64,000 nucleotides of DNA. It comes from Saccharomycopsis malanga (Eukaryota > Ascomycota > Saccharomycetes > Ascoideales > Saccharomycopsidaceae). This document shows, piece after piece, positions 38,381 to 47,377 of the stretch (its first letter is position 1; every line of letters begins with the position of its first letter). The stretch spans positions 2,666,001-2,730,000 of the forward strand of contig CP025321.1 in the NCBI GenBank assembly GCA_004014935.1, in the 5' to 3' direction. Under the pieces are notes generated by a model. It searched no databases. It was not told the origin of the DNA and worked only from the letters and a program-made list of their open reading frames with translations. Made by a program: the position numbers and the translations under genes.

Positions 38381-39619
38381 TTAATATTTTTTGTGAGCCA
38401 AGCTTGGGGTTTGATATTGCGATACCTGGCTCATCAGTGAGTTTTGAGACATTTGAGAACTAACCGAGTCTCGTGAGAAACTTGTCATGTAGGATTGCTG
38501 GGATGATGCGTTGGAGGCTCGCTGTTGTGCTGAATGGTACAACATGCTGCTCTCACTGCTGAGCGAAGAAGATGGTGGCCGACTAGGTGTGGAGTTCATG
38601 TAGCTTCCGGAGCCCATGTAGGAGCTAGAAGCGCTACCGCGCTTGAAAGATGTCTGGTAAGCAGGTGGCGAGATTGGCAGTTTGAGGTCACCTGGAAAAG
38701 TACTACTATATGAAGGCATTCTTAAGACGGGAACTGATCTGATTTTTTTGAGCCTATGGTTTTCCAGCTGTTGTCTTTTGATGTTCATGATGGTTCTCAA
38801 ACCTTTGACATCGGTCTCTGGTTGAGTCAATGGGTCTTCTGAAGAGGATGTGATGTCCGAGGTGTCCTGCTGTCTTCTAAAGTTGAAAACTGACTTCTTG
38901 GATTTTAGTTTTTTGTCTGGATTATTTTTCTGACTACATTTCTTCATAAAGTTATGATAGGCTTGTTCATCGTCGAAAAAATCAAAACTGTCAGTAGAGG
39001 ACATCAAGTCTTCTATCTCTTCTTTTTCGATGGAAAAGCATGAACCATTGTTTCCTTTAGGGTCATCAGCAATGTCTATTGACGTTGCAGCAGACAATGC
39101 GGTACTGTTATTGAAAGAAGAGCGGAATGACGATTCAGGCGAGTTCAACAGGCTTGGAGTGCCTGTTACAGTATAACTAGTACTGACTCCACTTAGACTT
39201 AAAGGTTCTTCATAGTCGTCAATAACGGTTAAAGAATTAGGATCATCCGAGTTTCTTTTTGATGGTTTAATAAAAAGTTTTTTAAAAGAGCTGGTGATTT
39301 TGGAGTTGGCATTGCCAGTGTCAACGCTGGAAACCGAGGAAGTAGTGCTCATGAAAGTGCCGGATCTGGATCTCAGCATTAACTCAATTTCTTCTAGGGA
39401 TAAAGTGTCTGGTTTGGACACAGTGCTATCTGTAGTGAACGCTCTATTAAGGATTGGTCTGGATGAGCTGCTGAAAAGATCTCGAGTCTCGTTACTGACT
39501 GGCTGATCTGTAAGCGTATTGGTTTCGCTACTGTCACACACTGTTCTGGTGCTAAGAGTGAGAGTCGATTGAGAGCGTCCAACTGCAGGGGTGGGGTTCG
39601 CGGCAACACTACTATTCAT
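38381..39619 (-). CDS. Ser-rich unknown protein
   Basis: 412 residues from a true ATG. Unrecognised. Composition is Ser/Thr-rich and disordered throughout. One basic segment at ~110-120 (SSFKKLFIKPSKRN) and a probable short helix (LSLEEIELMLRSRSGT) near 75-90 are the most ordered parts. A further basic-helical stretch, LRTIMNIKRQQLENHRLKKI at ~275-294, is followed by RMPSYSSTF. The C-terminal third is Ser/Gln/Tyr-rich (SYMTSFSRDSVSSQMSQNSL). It has the look of a phosphorylated regulatory protein. No membrane segment or signal peptide. The long uninterrupted frame and codon pattern make it a real gene. A TGAGTCA (Gcn4/AP-1 type) lies at 39953-39959, 334 bp upstream. Confidence 0.75.
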   Translation of the reverse strand: MNSSVAANPTPAVGRSQSTLTLSTRTVCDSSETNTLTDQPVSNETRDLFSSSSRPILNRAFTTDSTVSKPDTLSLEEIELMLRSRSGTFMSTTSSVSSVDTGNANSKITSSFKKLFIKPSKRNSDDPNSLTVIDDYEEPLSLSGVSTSYTVTGTPSLLNSPESSFRSSFNNSTALSAATSIDIADDPKGNNGSCFSIEKEEIEDLMSSTDSFDFFDDEQAYHNFMKKCSQKNNPDKKLKSKKSVFNFRRQQDTSDITSSSEDPLTQPETDVKGLRTIMNIKRQQLENHRLKKIRSVPVLRMPSYSSTFPGDLKLPISPPAYQTSFKRGSASSSYMGSGSYMNSTPSRPPSSSLSSESSMLYHSAQQRASNASSQQSYMTSFSRDSVSSQMSQNSLMSQVSQYQTPSLAHKKY

Positions 39620-41247
39620 GTTAAAGTTTTTGGTCAGGGACGAAAACTATATATATACTTATGCTCTGTTTCTAGAAATAAACAGAGATCCTTGGGTGAA
39701 CAGCGATGTGTGTCAACTAGAGCTAAAAAACGGCCTAAATGTACAAGAATAAAGAAACAGACTTGTAGGCCCTCAAGTGTGAAACAGTGAATAATATAGT
39801 GAGGATCACTTTTGGAGGAGCTTTTGAAACGAACAGCCGTAGATTGTCGTTGAAAAATAACAGTCTATGTTAACCAAGTAAAACCAATCTTGTTTGACGA
39901 TTGTCTTGTCCGTACGCTAAAGGTTTATCTGAAGAATTGACAATTTGAATAGTGAGTCAGTTCGAGGCGTTACACCGCCAGAAGCGGAGGACCAGCTATA
40001 TATGTCCTTTATTCATTTATACAATCCTACATAAATAAACACATTTAAAGGCCGACAAAATAAGGAAAAAAGTAAAACACTGAAAAAAAGTAAAATACAG
40101 TTGACAAGAGCTAACAATAGTGAGCGAAAGAAGTAAAACATGGGTAGATATAGAATGCCTGTATGTCTATGATACGCTAACTACTACAACCGCGAGACGA
40201 GAAAACCCCATCAATACAATAAAGGAGGATCGGCGGTGAAGCTCAATGCAGTAACAGCAGAATGGCGCTTGGCCAGAGCGGGCTAAAACGCACTCTGCAG
40301 GCCTGCGTGGAAGAGTGCGGGAGCATGTTGGAATACGTGTGCATCACATGGACAATGCATAGAATGTTCATCAATGTATGAAAACGCAAATGTCATCAAC
40401 TCAGAGGCCTACTACTGGCAACCTATCGGGTTATTTCTATATACAATCTTGTCAGTTACGACAATAGGTGGCTTTGCAATTTCATCATCGTCGGCATTGT
40501 AAGCATGCTTTACTGACTATATATGGAAGCAGATGCACCTGAAAGCAGTCAAGAGATCGTGTGCCCATTTAGGACATGCGTAGCGAAGCCGTCATCGGGA
40601 AGGTGTAAAAAGGGCGTGTATTTCAGTGTACACAGCCATCCATCCATTCCTTCGTGGCTGTTGCTCGAAGGTTGGGAACTCAATTACATAAAGATAAGCG
40701 AATGAATGACAGTGCTGATCGTGAAATCGGTAAACATACACTACAGAGGTGTAAAAAGACTCATGCTTAGTAGAGTAAAATAAAAAGTCATTAATTAGGT
40801 CAACCTAAGCAAACCCATCATAAAGTAATGTACATCGAAATAAAAAATAGCCTAAATTCGGAAGTCCAGGCTGTACAGCACAGCGATACCTGGCCGTAAA
40901 TACCATCCTGATGATCCAACTTGGGAGAAAAAAAAGAAGATTAAAAAGCCGTAGATATCATAAATTTTCCCAATTGAATTCAAATTCATAAGTCGTCCTA
41001 GATTGGGAGTAAATGTAAGATTGTAGAACCGTAAATAATTCAAACAAAATTTAAAATAGTTAACAATCCAAAAAATCCTAAACAAACCAAATTGAATCCA
41101 AAAATCCTAAGCAACTCATAGTTTGAACCCTAATAAATAAATAAAACACCACACAAATATAACACAATAAAAAAAAAAAGAAAAAGAAAGATTAATAGAA
41201 ACGAGTAAGAGATAGTGAAAAATTAGTTGAGTAAAAAATTGATGACA
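39620..41247. other. Gene-free gap with a GC-rich hairpin
   Basis: 1.63 kb upstream of the Ser-rich gene and 3' of KNS1. TGAGTCA lies at 39953-39959. At 40289-40319 CGCACTCT and AGAGTGCG enclose the palindrome GCAGGCCTGC plus GTGGA, a 31-nt GC-rich hairpin. Its first 16 bases also occur at 16167-16182. From 40850 on the gap is A-rich and unstructured. Confidence 0.55.
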
Positions 41248-44136
41248 CTAAGCACTATGATCTAACGTGCCATCGTCATAAATACCACATGAGAACCATG
41301 GATGGTTCAATGCCTCGTGGGCAGTAAGCCTATTATAAGGGTTGAACGTCAACAAGCTTTTTACCAAGTCTGTAAAAAGGTACCAAAAACGAAATGTTTC
41401 CTTGTCTACCGGACCGTACCGTTTTTCCACACCAATAGTTTCTTTATTGATGAACGTTTGCTGGGTAGCTTCCAAAGAGTCAGGATATTTTGCCAATTGT
41501 TTAACAATTCCGGTGGTATTAGAATTATCTTTGGCTGTTCTTTGTTTAGCCTGTGCTTCAGTAATCAAGTCATTCAATCGTTGTGAAGGGTTACTGGCTC
41601 CTGCCGCGTTTGACAGCATTATTTCTTGTTTCAAATCCTCAAAAGACCATAAACGGTATTTATCGTACAAGGCACGGGCTAGCCATCCTTCATTGAGACA
41701 ACCTCCGCAGGGTCCATGCAAGTTTTTGAGTTTGGTATTTATTGTATCTTTTTTCGCATGTTCTGGGTGCTTGATGCCGTCAAGAAGCTGTTGAGCATCG
41801 CAGAAATCAAGACAATACTTGAAATAAGCCTCGTCAACTGACAAGGTGAGGTCGATATTTAAACCGACTTTTCTGCCAATCATCTCCTCGATAGGCAGAA
41901 GATCGCTTACAGCTTTTTTCACCTTGGTACTACACTCCTTTGGAAACTTTTGTTTGATTTTTTTGAGTCCTGAAGACTCAAAACCTCTTTTCTTTGTTCT
42001 TGGCTTTTCGGATTGAAGAAAAGCACTGCATTCCCCTGAGGCGCTGGCAGGTGTATGATAAGCAAGGCCGTTTAGCGCGTCATCACTGAGCTTTAAGTAG
42101 GATTCGCCACGGTCCTGCAAAAAGTTGAGTACGTCGCGGTTAACATTGCGGCTGCTGAAGCGGACAGGGACAGAACCATAACCGTTGTCGCTGTGTTTGT
42201 CAAAGGAGCTGCGGGTGAACGAGTTGATGTAATGATTACCAAAGTTGGGGTAAGGCTTACGAGCCTCACGCAGGTCTCGAAGCTGCTTCTGGCTTTGTAT
42301 GCAGCAATTTCTTATCAAATTCAAATCTAATTTCTCATTGGTGATCTTTTCCATCATAAGCAAATGTTCTCTGTTGTCATGGGTGTTGAACAATGCTTCA
42401 CCAATGAGAAGTTCGACAAGAATACAACCTACAGACCACAAGTCACATTCGTAGGACCAGCCAATTCCAAAAGCGATTTCTGGGGCGCGATAGTGACGAG
42501 TTGAAACGAGCTCTGGATGGAACTCGTTGTTAAAAATAGCAGACCCAAAGTCAATCAAATTGGTCTGAGTGTTTTTCAAAACACGCCGAACAGACTCTTG
42601 CTCTTTCTGGGAGTTTTTTGTTGACGATTTTCTTATTTTACGTTTGATGCTATACTGACTGACCTCAAAATAGTATTCCTCTACAGACTCTGTGCTCATG
42701 AGAAGAATGTTTTCTGGCTTTAGATCTGTGTGGATGATGTTGAGGTCATGAAGGAAGTTGACACTGCGTAGCAATTGTTTTGCAAACGACTGGATATGCG
42801 ATCCTGGAAAGCTTTTGAAGTTGTTCGAGTCAAAAAAATCAAACACTGAAAGCGAAAGCAAATCTGTTATCAAAGAAATGTGATTGCGGTAATCAAAAAC
42901 TTCTCGTAGATGAATGCAACCGTTTTTGTTAGGCCGGTCAAAGTTTTTTATTGTAGAAAGCACACGAAGCTCAATCTTTGCTGCCTCACGGTATTTTGGA
43001 ACTGCTTTGATGATTTTGATAGCCACAGCTCGCTTGTTCTTATTGTCGTAGGCCTCCACAACCTTTCCAAACGTTCCCTGACCAAGAAGCTTGTTTATCA
43101 AAAAACGGTTATTGGCATACGACTTGCCCACCTCCACCTTGAAGTGTCCATTTTCCTCGTCGCACGGTTTCTTGAGTGAGATTGAAGGCACCACAGCAAC
43201 TGCAACGTCGGTAACCTTGGGAAACATTGCAACAATATGCTCATACTGAACAGTGGCTGAAGGTACCTGAGGCAACAGCTTCCTAATAATACCTGGGCTG
43301 TTTTTCTTGTGCCGTTTCAACACTGGAGACACCGGCTGGGAAGCAACGTCATGTATATTGTTCACGTCCTTGTCATACATGTTGTCATAGCTGTACTTGT
43401 TGAATATGTCGCCGGCAAAATAGTTGTCAGCAGTTCCATTCATGTTACGGTCTAAAATATCATAATAACTCTTGTCAAAACTGTGAGGACCGTCGTTTTT
43501 ATACAGAGTGCCGTTTTGCATAGAATACAATGCAGGATTGAAACTGGAATCTGAATGATACGACGAAGGCTTGAAATACGTATCTTTGTCTGAGTTGAAA
43601 GAGCCATAACGGCTATCAGCATATTCATTGATAGCATTGTGGCTCGAAAACGGATTGATAGCATCATCGTCATTGTCTGAGCCAAAATGATTGTCTTCTG
43701 CTAGTTCTGGATCATCTGATACTTTACGCTCCTCAACAATAATCAAACTGTCGTCACTATCGTAATGGCTACTTGCGCCAGTGGTATTGTCCATAATACT
43801 GTCAACCAAAGACATTGAGCCATTGGTAGTCGAAGCAACTTTGTTGGTATCAAACGACTTTTGAAATGTGGAGCTGTGAGACAGTTGGGGTCTTTCAAAG
43901 GCATCCGAGTCATCCTCAGAATCAAGGCATATTGGATCGCTCGAATGCACACCATTTTTGGCGAAAGGATTGCCAATGGAACTGGTATTACTGGAAGGTA
44001 ACCCTGTAGCATTGGCAATGGCTGCAGTTGCAGACTTGAACATCGGGGTGGACGAGTTGCGAGGACTCGAGGTCGCAGAGTTATTGGTTCTGAACGCTCT
44101 AGGTCTCTTCCGGTTTATATGTTGCACAAGAGACAT
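41248..44136 (-). CDS. KNS1: LAMMER dual-specificity kinase Kns1/CLK with large C-lobe insert
   Basis: 962 residues from the ATG at 44136; the frame runs 16 codons further up but only from a GTG. A disordered acidic N-terminus of ~340 residues precedes the kinase. The kinase has G-loop GQGTFG (352-357), Lys374 in AVAIKIIK, HTDLKPEN (469-476), DFGS (529-532), RHYRAPE (547-553) and the family signature REHLLMMEKI at 589-598, a variant of EHLAMMERI. LAMMER kinases phosphorylate SR-type and, in yeast, Pol III-related substrates under nutrient stress. Between the signature and the last helices (LVKSLLTFNPYNRLTAHEAL) there are about 320 residues where typical members have well under 100. A smaller insert follows the catalytic loop (~483-525). 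Frame intact, ends TAG. Confidence 0.93.
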   Translation of the reverse strand: MSLVQHINRKRPRAFRTNNSATSSPRNSSTPMFKSATAAIANATGLPSSNTSSIGNPFAKNGVHSSDPICLDSEDDSDAFERPQLSHSSTFQKSFDTNKVASTTNGSMSLVDSIMDNTTGASSHYDSDDSLIIVEERKVSDDPELAEDNHFGSDNDDDAINPFSSHNAINEYADSRYGSFNSDKDTYFKPSSYHSDSSFNPALYSMQNGTLYKNDGPHSFDKSYYDILDRNMNGTADNYFAGDIFNKYSYDNMYDKDVNNIHDVASQPVSPVLKRHKKNSPGIIRKLLPQVPSATVQYEHIVAMFPKVTDVAVAVVPSISLKKPCDEENGHFKVEVGKSYANNRFLINKLLGQGTFGKVVEAYDNKNKRAVAIKIIKAVPKYREAAKIELRVLSTIKNFDRPNKNGCIHLREVFDYRNHISLITDLLSLSVFDFFDSNNFKSFPGSHIQSFAKQLLRSVNFLHDLNIIHTDLKPENILLMSTESVEEYYFEVSQYSIKRKIRKSSTKNSQKEQESVRRVLKNTQTNLIDFGSAIFNNEFHPELVSTRHYRAPEIAFGIGWSYECDLWSVGCILVELLIGEALFNTHDNREHLLMMEKITNEKLDLNLIRNCCIQSQKQLRDLREARKPYPNFGNHYINSFTRSSFDKHSDNGYGSVPVRFSSRNVNRDVLNFLQDRGESYLKLSDDALNGLAYHTPASASGECSAFLQSEKPRTKKRGFESSGLKKIKQKFPKECSTKVKKAVSDLLPIEEMIGRKVGLNIDLTLSVDEAYFKYCLDFCDAQQLLDGIKHPEHAKKDTINTKLKNLHGPCGGCLNEGWLARALYDKYRLWSFEDLKQEIMLSNAAGASNPSQRLNDLITEAQAKQRTAKDNSNTTGIVKQLAKYPDSLEATQQTFINKETIGVEKRYGPVDKETFRFWYLFTDLVKSLLTFNPYNRLTAHEALNHPWFSCGIYDDGTLDHSA

Positions 44137-44628
44137 TTGTATGTTGATGACAGTTTTAGTTTCAGATGTGCAATGCACACACACTCGCTAATCTAATGCG
44201 CGCTTGACAGGTGATTGATGTGATGAGCACTAATAAACTGGCAATTTTCAAATAATTTTGTTAAAACTAATGCAATCAAACAATAAATATCACACGAAAA
44301 CGGTGATTGAATTGTAAAAAAAACTTGTAAATGGTTTGAGGGAGGCACTGGATAAGCTCCTCGAAGCGCTTGCTATTCTGGAAAAACAGCAAATGTGAAG
44401 CGCCAAACGTTTGACAGGCCGTTGAGCCTTGGAGCCAGGGGAGCAATACAAAAAAAAGCAGCAGGACCGCTCTCGGTGGGACAATAATAGATATTGAGTT
44501 AACTAATAGACACGTCTTTTGTTAGTTTGTTGGTATATTAAAAAGCATTTTACTCAGATTTTTGCCAGCGGGCGGAACGCTATCTCATCTACCTGTCTGC
44601 AGTATGTCAGCCTCTCGTGCAGGGAACA

Positions 44629-44636
44629 TTACCCGG
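44629..44636. promoter_or_regulatory. Reb1-type site TTACCCGG (first of two)
   Basis: Exact TTACCCGG in the KNS1/zinc-finger promoter, 493 bp upstream of the KNS1 ATG. Same octamer as at 5852, 11237, 27168 and 44664. Confidence 0.5.
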
Positions 44637-44663
44637 TACCTATGCCAAATTGGGATGTGTTGG

Positions 44664-44671
44664 TTACCCGG
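44664..44671. promoter_or_regulatory. Reb1-type site TTACCCGG (second of two)
   Basis: Exact repeat of the octamer 35 bp downstream of the first. The two share TTACCCGGT followed by ACC or CC, which suggests a paired arrangement rather than chance. Confidence 0.5.
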
Positions 44672-45470
44672 TCCACATGCAGTGAAGTGTACAGCGAGGC
44701 AGCTCTCAGCGGCAATCAGCAACAGCAAGCATGGGCCAGCAATGAGCGGTGTGGTTGTGCGTCATAGCCAACGCACAGCCACGGTTGGTGTCCCGTTGGG
44801 TTGGCACTGTCTCCTTTCAGTCTGATTAGAAAGAATAAAAAAGCCGGAGGAATATGTGAAAAAAAAAGAGACAAATAAGACGAAAGGACAAGAACAGAAA
44901 CCCGTCGCTAGTAAGGGATAGAATCAATTCGGAAATCGAGAAACAAGAGAAAAAAAATAAAAGTAAAAAATTTTTGAAAAAATAAAAATAAAAAAAAAAT
45001 ATCAAAAAAAATCGTAAAAACCAAAAGCTAAAATCAGAAAATAAATAAAAAAAATAAAATCAAAAGCATATTGGGAAGTAACCCTTTCGTGGATAAGAAA
45101 GTAGAGCATTTTGTCTCATCAGTAGCAGCAGAAGCAGATTTTTTAGATTTGTATCATCATACACAGGTAACACGGCCATCGCTATTATTTGAGTTTATTT
45201 TTTCCAAAACCAACTAAAGGCGCCCGTTGTCTTCACTACAACCCACAAGTAAATACCATAATCACCAGATTTCGATATTTTACTACGGGACGTTAGATTT
45301 TTGTTTAGTGCCACCACGCTCTTGGTATTTTTTTAGATAAGTTTGACCTTTGGTTCTGATCCACACTATTAGTATATTCAAGTACCAGGCCGAACCTCTT
45401 AGTTATATACACACCATATCCATCGAAGCACGCATTACACAGCACGAACGATAGCATCCTAGCATATTTG

Positions 45471-47114
45471 ATGAATCAGTTCAACTCTCGGTCTCATTCC
45501 GCGATAATGGGCTTACGACCAGGCAGTCATCATCACAGTCAGTTTGGCTCCACTCAGATATCCTCAAGCGACCCCTTTTCTGGGGGTTCCAGGCTTGCAA
45601 ATCCTTCGGATGCCAGACCAGAAAATAATGATTCATTGGCTGCCGAAGCAGGCAGCACTACAAATCCTACAACAGACGATGAAGAAAATAAAATGATGGA
45701 CATTGATTTGGGAAGAAAATTCCTGTGTCAAGAATGTGGTCATCTATTTACTCGTAAACACAATCTCAAGTCTCATTTACTCATTCATTCGAAATCAAAG
45801 CCTCATATTTGCACTGTATGCAACTCTCGCTTTAGACGTTCTCATGATTTGAAGCGTCACCGTAAGCTACACACTGGAGAGAAACCATTCAGGTGTGCTA
45901 CTTGCGGTAGAACGTTTGCCAGAAGTGATGCTTTGGTAAGACACAACAACTCACAATCAGGCTGTGATGTTGGTTTCAAAGCACACCTGTCTGGAAGCAT
46001 TTCTACTTCAGGATCTGCTTCTGGAGTTGCTACAGGAGGAAGTATTAGCAGTGATAATAGCGGAGCAAACAGTCTCAGTAGTTTGAGCAGTTTAAGTAGT
46101 ACCGGTAGTAGCAGTACTGGCAGCACTAGTGGTAGCAACTCTTCTTCAAAAATTGTGACTGATGATGCTTCCGCTACTGCTGCTGCAGTTGCTGCCGCTG
46201 CTGCCGCTGCCGTGGCAGCAGCAACGCCAGATGGCCACCATCCGCCAAGTGGTAATAGTGATAGCAACCCTACCGTTATAGCAAACAATGCAATAGCAGA
46301 CAATCTGTCTTCCTCTTACAAAAATCCAAACTACGGAAACATGCAATGGAAAGTACCTTCAAGCAACATTAATCATAATGCATCTTCAAGCATTACTACT
46401 AATGACACATCTTCCAATATTGGCATCTCTAATAACAATATTGACAAAGATAATGATATTGCCATGAAGACGGCTGTACCCGTGAGTGGCCATCTTCATG
46501 AGCAGAACATTCTAAATGCTCCAAGCAACTTACCATCTTATTCTAACAATCTTGTGTCAAATCCTCAGAATCTTATTACATCATCTTCCCAAGACCAAAA
46601 CAACTTGCCAAGTTCTAACTCACTTATAAATAACCATTCTTTTCGTGTACCTTCGTCCCGTCATCACACCCCTTCCTCTTCTCTGGTTGGTAAATCAGTA
46701 TTCAGAAAAATGCCTTTTGTTAATCAAGTGTCGAATAACGAAACCACTGCTTCCAAGGTAGTCACTCCAACTGCAGTCGCTACTACGACATTGGATCCGT
46801 TGGAGTCTTCCCCTTCCTCATCAATCTCATCGACCGGAGTGCCTTCTGCCATCAATTTGGCTGTTCCTTCAACCAACAATGGCTCTGGTTCGAATTCCGG
46901 CTCTGGCTCTGGTTCAGGGTCAAGCTTTAACACTTCTACATCCTCAATTACATTGAAAAGCCCTTTACCAGTTACTGAAGATGCCAATAACCCACTGTTG
47001 GTACACATCACCAAGGCAGAAATCAATTCAATGCTTCAGTACATCAAAACTTTGGAAAATAAAATTGACACCTTGGAAACTTTGCAAGAAGTGAAAAGAA
47101 TTTTGAACTTATGA
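45471..47114 (+). CDS. C2H2 zinc-finger transcription factor
   Basis: 547 residues from the ATG at 45471 to TGA. Three adjacent zinc fingers occupy ~84-165: CQECGHLFTRKHNLKSHLLI, CTVCNSRFRRSHDLKRHRKL, and CATCGRTFARSDALVRHNNS followed by QSGC, in which the last ligand may be Cys (a C2HC finger). The linkers are TGEKPF-like. The finger set recalls Crz1/Azf1-type regulators but I cannot name an orthologue. Flanks are disordered, with poly-Ala (~240-255), Asn-rich and Gly-Ser repeats. The last ~35 residues (MLQYIKTLENKIDTLETLQE) form a coiled-coil helix that is cut off mid-helix by TGA. The next frame (47111-47377) appears to continue it, so the C-terminus is probably frameshifted. Confidence 0.88.
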   Translation: MNQFNSRSHSAIMGLRPGSHHHSQFGSTQISSSDPFSGGSRLANPSDARPENNDSLAAEAGSTTNPTTDDEENKMMDIDLGRKFLCQECGHLFTRKHNLKSHLLIHSKSKPHICTVCNSRFRRSHDLKRHRKLHTGEKPFRCATCGRTFARSDALVRHNNSQSGCDVGFKAHLSGSISTSGSASGVATGGSISSDNSGANSLSSLSSLSSTGSSSTGSTSGSNSSSKIVTDDASATAAAVAAAAAAAVAAATPDGHHPPSGNSDSNPTVIANNAIADNLSSSYKNPNYGNMQWKVPSSNINHNASSSITTNDTSSNIGISNNNIDKDNDIAMKTAVPVSGHLHEQNILNAPSNLPSYSNNLVSNPQNLITSSSQDQNNLPSSNSLINNHSFRVPSSRHHTPSSSLVGKSVFRKMPFVNQVSNNETTASKVVTPTAVATTTLDPLESSPSSSISSTGVPSAINLAVPSTNNGSGSNSGSGSGSGSSFNTSTSSITLKSPLPVTEDANNPLLVHITKAEINSMLQYIKTLENKIDTLETLQEVKRILNL

Positions 47115-47377
47115 AAAAACGGTTGATCCAGGATGCAGAGACAAGGAAGTCTGGCAGATCTTCAAATGCTAGCACATCATCATCATCATCATCATTTCTT
47201 GAAAGGCTTGACCAAGGCACTGCCTCAGGCACTACCGCTCCAGGTCCTACAAATTTAGTAGATCCTACTTTCGAGCAAAATTCATTACAAAACAGTCAAG
47301 GTAACAGTGCAAGCTCCGCGGTTGGGAATGTTTCTAACCAAAGTAGCTCTGCTAGTGATGATGGAAATATAAAATAA
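47111..47377 (+). CDS. Probable C-terminal continuation of the zinc-finger gene in the -1 frame
   Basis: 88 codons that overlap the upstream TGA by four bases (ATGA). The frame is also open back to 47069, so it could be entered within the coiled coil. The product starts MKKRLIQDAETRKS, which extends the helix heptads, then turns Ser-rich (encoded partly by an ATC microsatellite near 47177-47196) and ends ASDDGNIK. A one-base difference in the T run at 47101-47104 would join the two frames and read EVKRIFELMKKRLI. A separate eukaryotic gene starting four bases before another stop is unlikely. Either a sequence error or a real frameshift allele. Confidence 0.55.
   Translation: MKKRLIQDAETRKSGRSSNASTSSSSSSFLERLDQGTASGTTAPGPTNLVDPTFEQNSLQNSQGNSASSAVGNVSNQSSSASDDGNIK

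Larger units (their letters stand above)
44137..45470. promoter_or_regulatory. KNS1 / zinc-finger divergent promoter
   Basis: 1.33 kb shared upstream region. Two TTACCCGG sites at 44629-44636 and 44664-44671 (35 bp apart) are Reb1-type. From ~44830 to 45080 the strand is extremely A-rich, and probably holds part of a long leader for the zinc-finger gene. No gene was recognised. Confidence 0.5.

Noticed and set aside
44137-44184. Longer KNS1 N-terminus
   Set aside because: The extension begins with GTG, has no ATG and lies in the promoter; the ATG at 44136 is preferred.
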